A DNA stretch of 64,000 bases from Pseudothioglobus sp905182815 (GCF_048087625.1 NZ_CP159805.1:248001-312000); one strand, 5' to 3'; positions 18,950-28,365 are shown, counted from the stretch's first letter. Numbers and translations are program-made. Notes: a model not told the origin generated them from the sequence alone.

Positions 18950-19924
18950 TTACTCTTCGCTAGGCTTTCTTAAAAGGAGCTCATTAACAGCCTCCCTGGG
19001 AGTGGTCCTACCTTCAGTTACTGCAAGAACTTGTTCGCAAATTGGCATTTCGATTTGATGATTATTTGCAATCATAATTACCAGCTCTAAAGCTTTAAAC
19101 CCTTCAACTGTAGCATTGATATTTTTTAGAGCTTTATCGGTAGGTATATTATTAGCCAGTTCTTTACCAAAACGACGATTTCTAGACAAATCATCCGAGC
19201 AGGTGAGAACTAAATCACCCATTCCAGAGAGTCCTTGGAAAGTAACCTTATCTGCTCCTAGAGCTTCGCCTAGTCGAGTCATCTCGGCCAAGCCTCTTGT
19301 AATCAGAGCGGCTTGTGTATTTGCACCAAAACCAAGTCCATTTGCAATTCCGGCAGCTATTGCTAGTATATTTTTTACTGAGCCACCAACTTGAACACCA
19401 ACTATATCAGAATTTGTATAAGCCCGTAAATTACTAGTTTGTATTGTTTCAGCCCAAAAATCTCTTGTCATTTTATCTTGAGAGGCAACAACTATGGCAG
19501 CAGGTTTTTTTTCAACAATTTCTGCAGCAAAAGTTGGTCCAGATATTGCGCAGGGATGATGACTAGGAAATTTTTTACTAAACGATTCGTGAAGAAGTTG
19601 TCCATTGTCTGGATCAAACCCTTTTGTTACCCAAGCAATGGGTTTACTTTTTACATGAGGGCTGAGGTTTTTAAGTACGCTATTAAATGATGAGCTTGGG
19701 GTTGCAATAAGAACGGCTTGCGATTCTTCGATAACCTCAAAGCTATTGCCTATAGAGATGTTAGAGTTAAACGGTACGGATAGTGTCTCATGCTGATTAC
19801 CTAGTCCCTTAGTGTTTGCTTTATCTTTTGTAATTAGAAAAATTTTTTCAAATTTTTCACTTAGAGCAATTGCAAGAGCGCTTCCCCATGCACCAGCTCC
19901 AATAATCGCTAAAGATTTTTTCAT
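18950..19924 (-). CDS. gpsA: Glycerol-3-phosphate dehydrogenase [NAD(P)+]
   Basis: Reduces dihydroxyacetone phosphate to sn-glycerol-3-phosphate for phospholipid synthesis. Seen: N-terminal dinucleotide motif IGAGAWGSALA, SGPTFAAEI, catalytic-region Lys in GSVKNILAIAAGIANGLGFG, and GLSGMGDLVLTC. Length of 324 fits. It lies 5 bp downstream of a rhodanese gene. Together with the lipid-type exporter downstream it forms a membrane-lipid neighbourhood, though no functional link is shown. Confidence 0.95.
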   Translation of the reverse strand: MKKSLAIIGAGAWGSALAIALSEKFEKIFLITKDKANTKGLGNQHETLSVPFNSNISIGNSFEVIEESQAVLIATPSSSFNSVLKNLSPHVKSKPIAWVTKGFDPDNGQLLHESFSKKFPSHHPCAISGPTFAAEIVEKKPAAIVVASQDKMTRDFWAETIQTSNLRAYTNSDIVGVQVGGSVKNILAIAAGIANGLGFGANTQAALITRGLAEMTRLGEALGADKVTFQGLSGMGDLVLTCSDDLSRNRRFGKELANNIPTDKALKNINATVEGFKALELVIMIANNHQIEMPICEQVLAVTEGRTTPREAVNELLLRKPSEE

Positions 19925-19929
19925 ATTAG

Positions 19930-20343
19930 TTATTTTTGAATTGGTAATTCAGCTTTTTGCCAAGCATTAAAGCCGCCTTTTAGGCTAGATACATTTTGAA
20001 ATTCATTTTTAGAAAGAAAGCCTGAAATTTGATCAGATCGAGTGCCACTTTTACAATAGACAAGTATATTTTTTGATTTATCAAGTGAGCCCATTTTATT
20101 TTTAACTTGGCTCATAGGGATATTAATGTCATTATTAATAAATCCAGAAGAGCGTTCTTTTTCTTCACGCACATCTAGAATGATCAGCTCATCATCATCC
20201 ATCAAAGAAACTGCAGCATGGGTATCAACTACTGCATATTTTTTAAACGTGTCTCCATAGATGTTTACTATAAGAAGAATAATAAGAGCAAGTAAGGTTC
20301 CAGTGAGTAAAAGCTCACCTTGTAAAAATTGAATTAATTCCAT
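19930..20343 (-). CDS. Membrane-anchored rhodanese-like protein (YibN type)
   Basis: Sulfur-carrier domain protein. Seen: one N-terminal membrane helix (about residues 10-29), then a rhodanese domain with ILDVREEKE and the active-site loop VYCKSGTRS carrying the catalytic Cys. Length of 137 matches YibN, which often precedes secB-gpsA in gammaproteobacteria. Here gpsA follows directly but secB is not present. The physiological sulfur acceptor is unknown. Confidence 0.88.
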   Translation of the reverse strand: MELIQFLQGELLLTGTLLALIILLIVNIYGDTFKKYAVVDTHAAVSLMDDDELIILDVREEKERSSGFINNDINIPMSQVKNKMGSLDKSKNILVYCKSGTRSDQISGFLSKNEFQNVSSLKGGFNAWQKAELPIQK

Positions 20344-20345
20344 GA

Positions 20346-20930
20346 TTATTGATTGTCCTGTAAAAAAGTATTAAGCATTTGATGTCCATGTTCTGTGAGA
20401 ATAGATTCAGGATGAAATTGGACGCCTTCAATTGGGTAAGAGTTATGACGAACACCCATTATTTCTTCAATATCTCCAGACTCTGTATTAGTCCAAGCGG
20501 TTACGTCAAAGCAATCTGGTAAGGTCGTTTTTTCAGCTACTAGTGAGTGGTAACGAGTTGCATTAAGAGGATTTTTAAGGCCTTTAAAAACGCTCTTAGA
20601 GGTGTGATGAACAGGTGAAACTTTACCATGCATAATCTTCTGGGCGCCAATAATATTTCCACCAAATGATTGAACAATTGCCTGAAAACCTAAACATACG
20701 CCTAGTATAGGAAACTTTCCAGCAAACTTTTTGATTAGCTCTAAAGAAATTCCAGCTTCATTTGGAGTGCATGGGCCTGGCGATATTACGATATAGTTAG
20801 GGTTTAAACTTTCAATCTCATTAATAGAGATTTCATCATTTCTATAGACGACAACTTCTTGACCAAGTTCACCAAAATACTGAACCAAGTTATAAGTAAA
20901 TGAATCGTAGTTGTCGATCATTAGTAACAT
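20346..20930 (-). CDS. Glutamine amidotransferase of anthranilate/aminodeoxychorismate synthase (TrpG/PabA)
   Basis: Releases ammonia from glutamine for TrpE or PabB, giving anthranilate (tryptophan) or aminodeoxychorismate (folate). Seen: MIDNYDSFTYNLVQYF, SPGPCTPNEAGIS, nucleophile Cys in GVCLGFQ, and the His/Glu of FHPESILTEHG. Its 194 residues are a free-standing subunit. No trpE, pabB or trpD is adjacent, so it may serve both pathways. The next genes upstream, cmoA and ubiC, also use chorismate or prephenate. Confidence 0.92.
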   Translation of the reverse strand: MLLMIDNYDSFTYNLVQYFGELGQEVVVYRNDEISINEIESLNPNYIVISPGPCTPNEAGISLELIKKFAGKFPILGVCLGFQAIVQSFGGNIIGAQKIMHGKVSPVHHTSKSVFKGLKNPLNATRYHSLVAEKTTLPDCFDVTAWTNTESGDIEEIMGVRHNSYPIEGVQFHPESILTEHGHQMLNTFLQDNQ

Positions 20931-20964
20931 AGAAAAACCTAATTTAAAGCCGATTAAACGAAAT

Positions 20965-21678
20965 TTATTTTACAGATAAAAATGATACAAAGTTGAGGCA
21001 CTGAAAGTAGCAGCTAGTCTCCCTAAAGCCACAATCTCTTAGTCGGTCAATGTGAGTTTTTTTAGTTTCAGTAATCATCACGTTTTCAATTGCTTGTCGT
21101 TTGTTTGCAATTTCAAGCTCGCTATAGCTATTTTCCCTTTTAAAATCTAAGTGAAGCTTTGTAATATGATCTTGTGTTTCAGGATCCTCAAAGTGTATCT
21201 TTTCACTAATTATTAATACGCCTCCAGGGTTTAGGCCATCATATATTTTTTTTAAGAGCGCAGCTCTTGCTCCAACATCAATAAACTGCAGCGTTAAGTT
21301 CAAAACAACAATAGACGCATCATTGATCTCGGTGTCAGTAATGTCTGAACAAAGCACTTGCAAGTTATCAATTTTATTAGATAAGTTTGCTTGACATTTT
21401 TTTACCATTTCAGCTGAGTTATCAATAGCAATAAATTTGTTATTTTTATTTTTATTATTTAGTGCTAGCGCAAATGATATTGCTCCTGTCGACGAGCCAA
21501 GATCATAATAGTTAGTATTATCTTGCCCATACATTCGGGCGACAAGGCCAACCATTTGAATCATAGAGTCATATCCAGGAACAGATCTTCTAACCATATC
21601 ATCAAATACCTTAACCACATCTGCATCGAAACGAAAATCAGCTATATCAACAATACTGTTAAACAATTTATCACGCAT
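20965..21678 (-). CDS. cmoA: Carboxy-S-adenosyl-L-methionine synthase CmoA
   Basis: Makes carboxy-SAM from SAM and prephenate for the cmo5U34 wobble modification of tRNA. Seen: MRDKLF start, FDDMVRRSVPGYDSMI, SAM-binding YYDLGSSTGAISF, VVLNLTLQFI, KIYDGLNPGG and DFKRENSYSELEI, which track E. coli CmoA closely. I use the ATG at 21678 (237 residues), overlapping the ubiC stop by 8 bp; a longer frame to 21837 runs inside ubiC and adds non-homologous residues. CmoB is not adjacent. Confidence 0.93.
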   Translation of the reverse strand: MRDKLFNSIVDIADFRFDADVVKVFDDMVRRSVPGYDSMIQMVGLVARMYGQDNTNYYDLGSSTGAISFALALNNKNKNNKFIAIDNSAEMVKKCQANLSNKIDNLQVLCSDITDTEINDASIVVLNLTLQFIDVGARAALLKKIYDGLNPGGVLIISEKIHFEDPETQDHITKLHLDFKRENSYSELEIANKRQAIENVMITETKKTHIDRLRDCGFRETSCYFQCLNFVSFLSVK

Positions 21679-22147
21679 AAAGTGACTCCAAAAAAATTTC
21701 AGAAACAAGTAATTTGGTTTTCCCAATTTTAAAAGTTGAACGCCTGGCCCATGATTTATTGAAACTTCCAACTTCAAGATGACCACGTTTAATTTGAGGA
21801 TCATTAAATAAAATTTCTCCCAATGGCTTGGCTCCAATTTTTAGAATTTCACTTGTATCCGCTGTCAACGGGATTAATGAGCGTGCAATAACAACGGGTC
21901 TTTGAGATCCAATAAGCTCAACTTCTCTTACAATAAAAGTCTGATTATTACTAGCTGCGAGAAGCTTTAATTCGCAATCATAGGGATTATCTTGCTCTTG
22001 AGAGAGAACATTAACTTTGAAATCTTCATATTTATCTCTAAGTTTAGCAGTTAAAGATTGGCCATCCAGTAGCCAGTTGCAGACGTGCTCAGGAACCCCT
22101 TCTTGAGGATTAAAAATTCGCCATTGAAACTTATCTGGATTGAACAT
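21671..22147 (-). CDS. ubiC: Chorismate lyase UbiC
   Basis: Cleaves chorismate to 4-hydroxybenzoate and pyruvate, the first ubiquinone-specific step. Seen: a C-terminal core with VREVELIGSQRPVVIARSLIP carrying the conserved active-site Arg, PLGEILF and a short RSTFKIGKTKLLVSEIFL tail with the usual late Glu. Length of 158 is typical. Translation of cmoA is coupled by an 8-bp overlap. recG precedes it by 50 bp. Confidence 0.92.
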   Translation of the reverse strand: MFNPDKFQWRIFNPQEGVPEHVCNWLLDGQSLTAKLRDKYEDFKVNVLSQEQDNPYDCELKLLAASNNQTFIVREVELIGSQRPVVIARSLIPLTADTSEILKIGAKPLGEILFNDPQIKRGHLEVGSFNKSWARRSTFKIGKTKLLVSEIFLESLYA

Positions 22148-22197
22148 AGGTTAGGTATTTTACAAGAGTCTTTAATTTTAATGAGTTCTAGAAGACA

Positions 22198-24264
22198 TTA
22201 GGCATCGAAATAGTGAGTTTTCTCTTCATCAATCCAGCGCGTCATTAGAGCATTTTGACTAGTATGCTCTGCTTCTAGCATTTTTGATGAGTAGTATCCC
22301 ACCTGCTTGAGTAGGTAAGAATCTCTAACAATATCTGCAATTTTCATTGATGCAATGCCAGTTTGCTGTGTCCCTAAAATTTCACCCGGACCACGCAGCT
22401 CTAAATCTTTTTGAGCAATCAAAAATCCATCATTACTCTGACGAAGAATATCAAGCCTTTCTTTGGCTGTTTGACTAAGGGGTGATTGATACAGTAAGAC
22501 ACAAGCACTTTTTTCAGAGCCTCTTCCAACCCGGCCCCTTAGTTGATGAAGTTGAGCCAGACCGAGACGCTCTGCATTCTCAACAATCATCAGACTTGCA
22601 TTAGGGACATTGACCCCAACCTCAATTACAGTTGTAGCAACGAGAAGGTTGGTTTCTCCTTTAGAAAAGTCTGACATAATAATTTCTTTTTCTGACTTTG
22701 TTAAGCGCCCATGAATCATTACAACTTTTAGATCTCTAAGGTTATCTGTGAGATATGTATATGTTTTTTCAGCAGACTCGGCTCGAAGAGCTTCTGACTC
22801 TTCAATTAAAGTACACACCCAATAAATTTGACGTCCTTCCTTTGAAATTTGTTTAATTTTGGTAATTAGTTCATCCCTTCGAGCGTTACTTAGTGCAACA
22901 GTTTCAATTGTTTGGCGACCTGGAGGTAACTCATCAATAATTGAAGTATCTAAGTCAGCGTAAGCGCTCATCGTTAATGATCTGGGGATTGGCGTAGCGG
23001 TCATGACTAATTGATGAGGTGTTAAGATAGCTTTCTTAGAAAGTGATAGTCTCTGATGAACTCCAAACTTGTGCTGCTCATCAATGATCACTAATGCTAA
23101 ATCCTCAAAGTAAACATTTTCTTGAAATAATGCATGGGTTCCAATAATAACTTTTGCTTTTCCATTTTCTATAAGACTTAAGTTATCTTTTCTTTCTTGA
23201 GTATTTTGAGAGCCTGACAGAAAAGCAATGTGAATACCAAGTGGGGTGAGGTAATTACTAAAATTTTGAAGATGCTGTCGAGCTAGAATTTCAGTTGGCG
23301 CCATTACGGCAGTTTGGAAATTATTTTCAGCTACTTGAAGAAGTGCAAACACTGCTACGATTGTTTTTCCAGAACCTACATCACCCTGAAGTAATCTATG
23401 CATTGGTTCAGAGGTTGATAGATCCTCATTAATTTGGCTAATGCATCGAGATTGAGCAGAAGTTAGATCAAACTCCAGTGAGCTTAGAAGTTTATTGCTC
23501 AATGCATTTTTAATAGAAATTTTTTTTGATTCTTTACTTTTTCTTGCTTCTTTAATTTTCAGAAGACTTAGTTGGTGGGCTGCCAGCTCTTCAATAATTA
23601 ATCTCTGCTGAGAAATGTGAGTAAAGGTTTCAATTTTTGATAAATCTTCATTTTTATTAGGGTGATGAAGCAAGAATAAAGAGTCTTTTAAGCTTGGCAT
23701 CATACTTTGTGTTATCTTTTCAAAATAATCATCAATTACGCTCGCTTTTAAGACGTCTAAAGCATTATTTACCCATTGTTTCATTTTATTTTGACTAACG
23801 CCGGCGCAAAGAGGATAAACCGGTGTTAAGGTTGACTCAAGGAGTGGCTTTTGATCTTGCGAAATAATTCGATATTCAGGATGGTGCATTTCAAGGCCTT
23901 GGCGGCCGATTTTTATTTCACCAAAGCACTGTAGAGTCTCACCGCGAATAAGTGCTTGCTTTTGGTACTGCGTAAAATGAAAAAATCGTAATAGAACTCT
24001 TTGGTTTTGATTGTCCGATAAGTAACAAAGAAGCTGTCTCTGCCTTGCAGGAATGACTTCAATTCTATCAATCGTTACTTCAATTAGGATTTCGTCTTCA
24101 ACACTTGCTCTGGAAAGCGACGTTATAGTTGTTTTGTCTTGATAACGACTTGGCAAGTGAAACAGTAAGTGTTCAAGCGTATGAATCCCTAGTTGGTTTA
24201 ACCTATATGAAGTCTTCTGTCCTAATCCACTAATCGAAATAATTGGATCAGAGAGTGAAGGCAT
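22198..24264 (-). CDS. recG: ATP-dependent DNA helicase RecG
   Basis: Branch-migration helicase that remodels stalled forks and R-loops. Seen: N-terminal wedge/OB-fold domain, Walker A in LLQGDVGSGKTIVA (about residue 290), DEQHKFGVHQR, TATPIPRSL, the helicase C motifs VGVNVPNASLM and QLRGRVGRG, and a C-terminal TRIP-like region. Length of 688 matches E. coli RecG. It is 4 bp downstream of a ridA gene and likely co-transcribed. Confidence 0.96.
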   Translation of the reverse strand: MPSLSDPIISISGLGQKTSYRLNQLGIHTLEHLLFHLPSRYQDKTTITSLSRASVEDEILIEVTIDRIEVIPARQRQLLCYLSDNQNQRVLLRFFHFTQYQKQALIRGETLQCFGEIKIGRQGLEMHHPEYRIISQDQKPLLESTLTPVYPLCAGVSQNKMKQWVNNALDVLKASVIDDYFEKITQSMMPSLKDSLFLLHHPNKNEDLSKIETFTHISQQRLIIEELAAHQLSLLKIKEARKSKESKKISIKNALSNKLLSSLEFDLTSAQSRCISQINEDLSTSEPMHRLLQGDVGSGKTIVAVFALLQVAENNFQTAVMAPTEILARQHLQNFSNYLTPLGIHIAFLSGSQNTQERKDNLSLIENGKAKVIIGTHALFQENVYFEDLALVIIDEQHKFGVHQRLSLSKKAILTPHQLVMTATPIPRSLTMSAYADLDTSIIDELPPGRQTIETVALSNARRDELITKIKQISKEGRQIYWVCTLIEESEALRAESAEKTYTYLTDNLRDLKVVMIHGRLTKSEKEIIMSDFSKGETNLLVATTVIEVGVNVPNASLMIVENAERLGLAQLHQLRGRVGRGSEKSACVLLYQSPLSQTAKERLDILRQSNDGFLIAQKDLELRGPGEILGTQQTGIASMKIADIVRDSYLLKQVGYYSSKMLEAEHTSQNALMTRWIDEEKTHYFDA

Positions 24265-24268
24265 AAAA

Positions 24269-24676
24269 TTAGAAACTGTAGGAGTTTGAGTCAGTTACCA
24301 TTACGCCATCCATTTCAACGCTCACACCTTTTGGGAGTTCGTTTACACCAATAGCTGCTCTGGCTGGATATGGCTCTGTAAAGTAGGTAGCCATAATTTC
24401 ATTTAATGTAGCAAAATTACTTAGGTCTGTTAAGAAAATGTTAAGTTTAACGATATCGCTTAAGCTGCCTTTTGATTCTTGACACATGGCTAATAAATTC
24501 TTAAATACTTGGTGAATTTGCTCTTCAATGCCGCCTTCCACTACTTCCATTGTTTCAGGAACCAAAGGAATTTGCCCTGAAAGATAGATCGTAGTTCCGC
24601 CTGTAACAGCAACAGCTTGAGAGTATGTTCCTACTGCAGCAGGGGCCTTATTGGTGGAAATAATATGTTTTTTCAT
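24269..24676 (-). CDS. ridA: RidA family enamine/imine deaminase
   Basis: Hydrolyses reactive enamine/imine intermediates such as 2-aminoacrylate formed by PLP enzymes. Seen: APAAVGTYSQAV at the N terminus, YLSGQIPL, and PARAAIGVNELPKGVSVEMDGV with the conserved substrate-binding Arg and late Glu. Its 135 residues are a little longer than most RidA at the C terminus. It starts a probable operon with recG and ubiC. Confidence 0.93.
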   Translation of the reverse strand: MKKHIISTNKAPAAVGTYSQAVAVTGGTTIYLSGQIPLVPETMEVVEGGIEEQIHQVFKNLLAMCQESKGSLSDIVKLNIFLTDLSNFATLNEIMATYFTEPYPARAAIGVNELPKGVSVEMDGVMVTDSNSYSF

Positions 24677-24749
24677 GATGATAGATTTAAGTAATAAATA
24701 TGTTTTATTATATTCTGGATCGTCATTTTTTTGGAGAACTCTTTAATAG

Positions 24750-25934
24750 TTAATGTGTTGCACCATTAACGTCATATTTGAGACTCCAAATGATTAATCC
24801 AGCAAAAATGGATAAAATGAAGGCAAAAAATAATGATGAATTGTAGTTATTATATTGATCAAATAACCAGCCGGCAAGAGAAGGTGACACTAAGCCCGCT
24901 GCTCCCCATGCGGTAAAAATTCTTCCATAGGCCCAAGCTGAGTAATCAGGTCCAAATACGTGATTCACTAAGGTTGGATAAATTGCAATTAAGGCGCCAT
25001 AAAGAGAAGCGATAAGAGTCAAAAATATTAACATTAGATTAATACTTGTAAATGTTGAAAGGCTTAATAGGGCGAGAGAGCTTATAGTCAAAATTACTAA
25101 AATAGGGCGCTTGCAACCAAATCGATCTGCAAGCCAGCCAGCATATATACCTGCAATACCACTTCCAAGAGCCATTAGGGAAATAGCAGTTATTGCAATT
25201 TCAGATGACCCTCCTGATGCTTTAATAATTGGCACTGCATGACCTATTGTCATAAGGCCAGCAAAAACACCAAGGAAAAAGGCCAGCCATAGCTTAATAA
25301 TTTTTCCTTTAACACTTTGATTTTTGCTAATGGATTTTGTTTTTGCAGTTAAGTCTTTTTTTGCTAATCGAAAAAGAATTAAACTAATAATAATAACAAT
25401 GGTTAGTAGTGAAACACCAATCATGTAGCCAGCTTTAAAGTCAAAATAACTAAAAAGTAGTGGGTAAAGCATCGAGAAAATAACAGCACCAAACGCATAG
25501 GATGCTGACACAGCGCCAAGCACCAAGCCGAGCTTTTGGCTTGAGGTTACAGAGGAGGCTGCATACAGTGAAAATCCATATCCTAGGCCACTTGCAAACC
25601 CAAAGCAAAAGCCATAGCCAACTATCCATCCAATCCAACTACCTGTATTTGATATAAGGACGCCAATTAAGGGCAATATTGCTATTAAAACGATGATCAA
25701 TGATGGAGACAATTTACGATATAGGGTGGATCCAAAAAATACAGCAACTGTTACGCTGATTAACCCAGTTGAATAGATAAGACTTGATGCCATCCTGCCT
25801 GCATTGATTTGCAGTTCAATGCCTTCAATTAAAGTACTAAATGCATGAATAGTGCCCATACAAAAAGTAATTAAAAGGCACGAAATGATAACTAAGGATT
25901 GTTTATTCTTCTCTGAAGGGGTACGTTTTTCCAT
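24750..25934 (-). CDS. MFS transporter (OFA/monocarboxylate-like)
   Basis: Twelve-helix major facilitator permease of 394 residues. Seen: alternating hydrophobic segments throughout, glycine-rich GYGFCFGFASGLGYGFSLYA in the first half and GWLADRFGCKRP as the loop-type MFS motif in the second half. The general look fits the oxalate/formate or monocarboxylate antiporter group, but the substrate is not decidable. It is 49 bp after the polyamine-type permease gene on the same strand, so it may be part of that transport operon. Confidence 0.8.
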   Translation of the reverse strand: MEKRTPSEKNKQSLVIISCLLITFCMGTIHAFSTLIEGIELQINAGRMASSLIYSTGLISVTVAVFFGSTLYRKLSPSLIIVLIAILPLIGVLISNTGSWIGWIVGYGFCFGFASGLGYGFSLYAASSVTSSQKLGLVLGAVSASYAFGAVIFSMLYPLLFSYFDFKAGYMIGVSLLTIVIIISLILFRLAKKDLTAKTKSISKNQSVKGKIIKLWLAFFLGVFAGLMTIGHAVPIIKASGGSSEIAITAISLMALGSGIAGIYAGWLADRFGCKRPILVILTISSLALLSLSTFTSINLMLIFLTLIASLYGALIAIYPTLVNHVFGPDYSAWAYGRIFTAWGAAGLVSPSLAGWLFDQYNNYNSSLFFAFILSIFAGLIIWSLKYDVNGATH

Positions 25935-25983
25935 TAATGAGACTATACATTAAGAATCAACAATTGGATAAAAATTAAAAGCT

Positions 25984-26889
25984 TTAGTGAGGGGTTATGC
26001 CTCGGATCTTTTCAGAGCGACGGCGAAGCCATTCAAGTGTGGAAAGTAATACAATCGAGAAAATCACAAGAAGAGTGGCAGCAGCTAGAATCGTTGGACT
26101 TATCTCATTGCGAATTCCAGACCACATCTGTCTTGGAAGCGTGTACTGATCGGGGCCACCAACAAAGAGCACAATAACGACCTCATCAAAAGAGGTAATA
26201 AATGCAAATAGTCCACCTGCTATAACCCCTGGCGCTATTAGTGGCGCTTGAACTTTGAAAAAATTTCTTAGCGGTGTTCCGCCTAAACTTGAAGCAGCGC
26301 GCAGTAAGTTACTATCAAATCCAGAGAGTGAAGCAGAGACTGTTATGACAACAAATGGTATCCCTAAAATAGTATGGGCAATAATAAGGCCTGGTAAGGT
26401 TGCAACAAGGTTGACTTTAGCAAAAAAGAAAAACATTCCGGCAGCAGTAATGATAAGCGGGACAATCATTGGAGAAATCATAAGCGCCATTATTAAACGG
26501 TTAAACGGCATATGTCTATTAGACAAACCAAGTGCTGCTAATGTGCCTAAGACACTTGCAAAGAAAGTGGCAAAAATTGCAATGATAGCACTATTTTTAA
26601 AGCCAATCATCCACCTATCTGTGCAGACAGTTGTTCCTGAATTTTCAGAACAAATACCAAACATTTCTTTGTACCAGCGAGTTCCATAGCCATCAAAGTT
26701 AAAAGACCAAGTCTCAAAGCTAAAGAATTTCATTTCAGGGCTAAATTGCAAGAAAACAGAATTAGTAAATGATAGTGGAATAACAACAATCAGTGGGGCA
26801 ACTAAGAAAAACAATACAAGCCCACAAAATATCCTATAAGTATAGTGCCATAGTTTTTCTCGAGGTGTTGTGTATGAAGGAAATTTCAT
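25984..26889 (-). CDS. PotC-like ABC transporter permease
   Basis: Inner membrane permease of the spermidine/putrescine-type (PotC) ABC importer family. Seen: six predicted helices and the EAA-type loop SSLGGTPLRNFFKVQAPLIAPG that docks with the ATPase. Length of 301 is slightly longer than E. coli PotC. Encoded 2 bp after the PotB-like gene. The real substrate may be a polyamine, GABA-like or other amine compound. Confidence 0.88.
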   Translation of the reverse strand: MKFPSYTTPREKLWHYTYRIFCGLVLFFLVAPLIVVIPLSFTNSVFLQFSPEMKFFSFETWSFNFDGYGTRWYKEMFGICSENSGTTVCTDRWMIGFKNSAIIAIFATFFASVLGTLAALGLSNRHMPFNRLIMALMISPMIVPLIITAAGMFFFFAKVNLVATLPGLIIAHTILGIPFVVITVSASLSGFDSNLLRAASSLGGTPLRNFFKVQAPLIAPGVIAGGLFAFITSFDEVVIVLFVGGPDQYTLPRQMWSGIRNEISPTILAAATLLVIFSIVLLSTLEWLRRRSEKIRGITPH

Positions 26890-26891
26890 GA

Positions 26892-28286
26892 CTATCCCAT
26901 TTTTAAGTTATCAAGGCCAATCAGTCTGTCATATGCCCAATATAGAACCAAAACTGCAGCTAGAAGAATTGCTCCCATAGCAGCAGCAAGACCCCAATTT
27001 AATGTTCTCTGCATTTCACGCGCAACAAAGTTACCAATCATTATTCCATCTTTTCCGCCAACCAATTCTGGCGTGATGTAGTAGCCAATGGCAACAATAA
27101 ATACTAATATGCATCCAGCGCCAATACCTGGAACTGATTGAGGCATATAAACACGAATAAAGGCTCGCGTAGGAGTGGCACCCAGGTTTTGAGCTGCCTT
27201 CATGTAGCTTGGAGGTATTCCCTTCATGACGCTATAGATTGGCAAAATCATAAATGGCAGAAGTACCTGCGTCATTACAATAATGGTTCCAGTAAAGTTG
27301 TACATCATAGGAAGTCGATCTTCATCACTAAAACAAAGGTCAATATTGGTAGCACCAAAAAATGGCAGGTCCACCATTCCTTCAAAGCAAGGCAGAATAT
27401 ACATTAATGTGTCATTAACAACACCATTTTGCTGAAGCATAATCATCCAAGCAACAATTCTTACTAGGAGCGACGTCCAAAATGGCATCAATACGCATAT
27501 CATTAATAGATTTGAGGTTTTCATTGGAAGTGTTGCTAGTAAATAAGCAACTGGATAGGCAAGCAGTAAACAGAAAATAGTCACCATCAGGCTTACTTGG
27601 AGAGTTCTAATCCAAATTGTGTTATAAATTTTTAAATACTCTGCCTTCTGAATGATATTTTTATTGGCGTCATACTTCAGGTCAACAGCGTTTAGATAAT
27701 AGCCCATCGTGTAGGGGTCTTTCATTGCCCCTAACGACTGCCAGAATTCAACCTTGGCCCAGCGCTTATCTCTTTTAATCATCTTTTCTTTGTAGGGCGC
27801 CTCCCACTTAAAAGGTTTAACTGCTTCCTTTGATTTTTTATCAACCTTTAGAGCTTCTTTGACTGTTTTATTTATTAAACTTTTCCAGCCAGAGAACTCA
27901 TAAGTCATTCGAGTGCCAGATCTACCGAGTAAATTCTTACCAATAACATTTCCTTCACCATCTTTAATTTTGATTGTGACTCTAATATCGTTTACAACTG
28001 CGGCAAACATTTCTTCACTAGGGAGTTGGGATTTATCTTCCCATAATTCGTACTGAGCAAATGTCTGTGGAAATACATTATTAATTTGGATGTCATCAAT
28101 ACTTCTTGATAGAAGCGAGCCAATAGGCGTTACAAACATTAATAATAAGAATAATAGTGGGGGTAGAATTAACAGAAAAGAGCGAATTTTTGTTCTACGC
28201 AAAGATTTGCGTAAGCTTACTTTAAGCGGTACACCATCGTTTGTTAGTAATGGTTCTTGAGAGTTTGTTATCGAAGTATCACTCAT
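26892..28286 (-). CDS. PotB-like ABC transporter permease with long periplasmic loop
   Basis: Partner permease of the importer. Seen: first helix at about 35-60, a hydrophilic stretch of about 160 residues (61-220), then five helices and the EAA loop NLGATPTRAFIRVYMPQSVPG. E. coli PotB is about 275 residues with a short first loop, so this 464-residue protein carries a large extra extracytoplasmic domain of Lys/Glu-rich character. It lies 3' of a terminator-like hairpin that separates it from the binding-protein gene. Confidence 0.87.
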   Translation of the reverse strand: MSDTSITNSQEPLLTNDGVPLKVSLRKSLRRTKIRSFLLILPPLLFLLLMFVTPIGSLLSRSIDDIQINNVFPQTFAQYELWEDKSQLPSEEMFAAVVNDIRVTIKIKDGEGNVIGKNLLGRSGTRMTYEFSGWKSLINKTVKEALKVDKKSKEAVKPFKWEAPYKEKMIKRDKRWAKVEFWQSLGAMKDPYTMGYYLNAVDLKYDANKNIIQKAEYLKIYNTIWIRTLQVSLMVTIFCLLLAYPVAYLLATLPMKTSNLLMICVLMPFWTSLLVRIVAWMIMLQQNGVVNDTLMYILPCFEGMVDLPFFGATNIDLCFSDEDRLPMMYNFTGTIIVMTQVLLPFMILPIYSVMKGIPPSYMKAAQNLGATPTRAFIRVYMPQSVPGIGAGCILVFIVAIGYYITPELVGGKDGIMIGNFVAREMQRTLNWGLAAAMGAILLAAVLVLYWAYDRLIGLDNLKMG

Positions 28287-28333
28287 AAAATATTCATTAA
28301 ATCTATAACTTGTTTGTTAGTTTTTAAAAAATA

Positions 28334-28365
28334 AAAACAGGTCGTTATAAAACCCGACCTGTTTT
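28334..28365 (-). terminator. Intercistronic terminator/attenuator within the PotABCD-type operon
   Basis: Perfect 11-bp stem AAAACAGGTCG / CGACCTGTTTT with a 10-base loop, followed on the minus strand by a T-rich run. It lies between the binding-protein gene (stop at 28409) and the PotB-like gene (start at 28286), so it should lower permease expression relative to the binding protein and ATPase. Confidence 0.85.

Noticed and set aside
26255..26689. 144-codon frame on the plus strand antisense to the PotC-like gene
   Set aside because: Lysine-rich, no family motif, and fully inside a well-supported gene.
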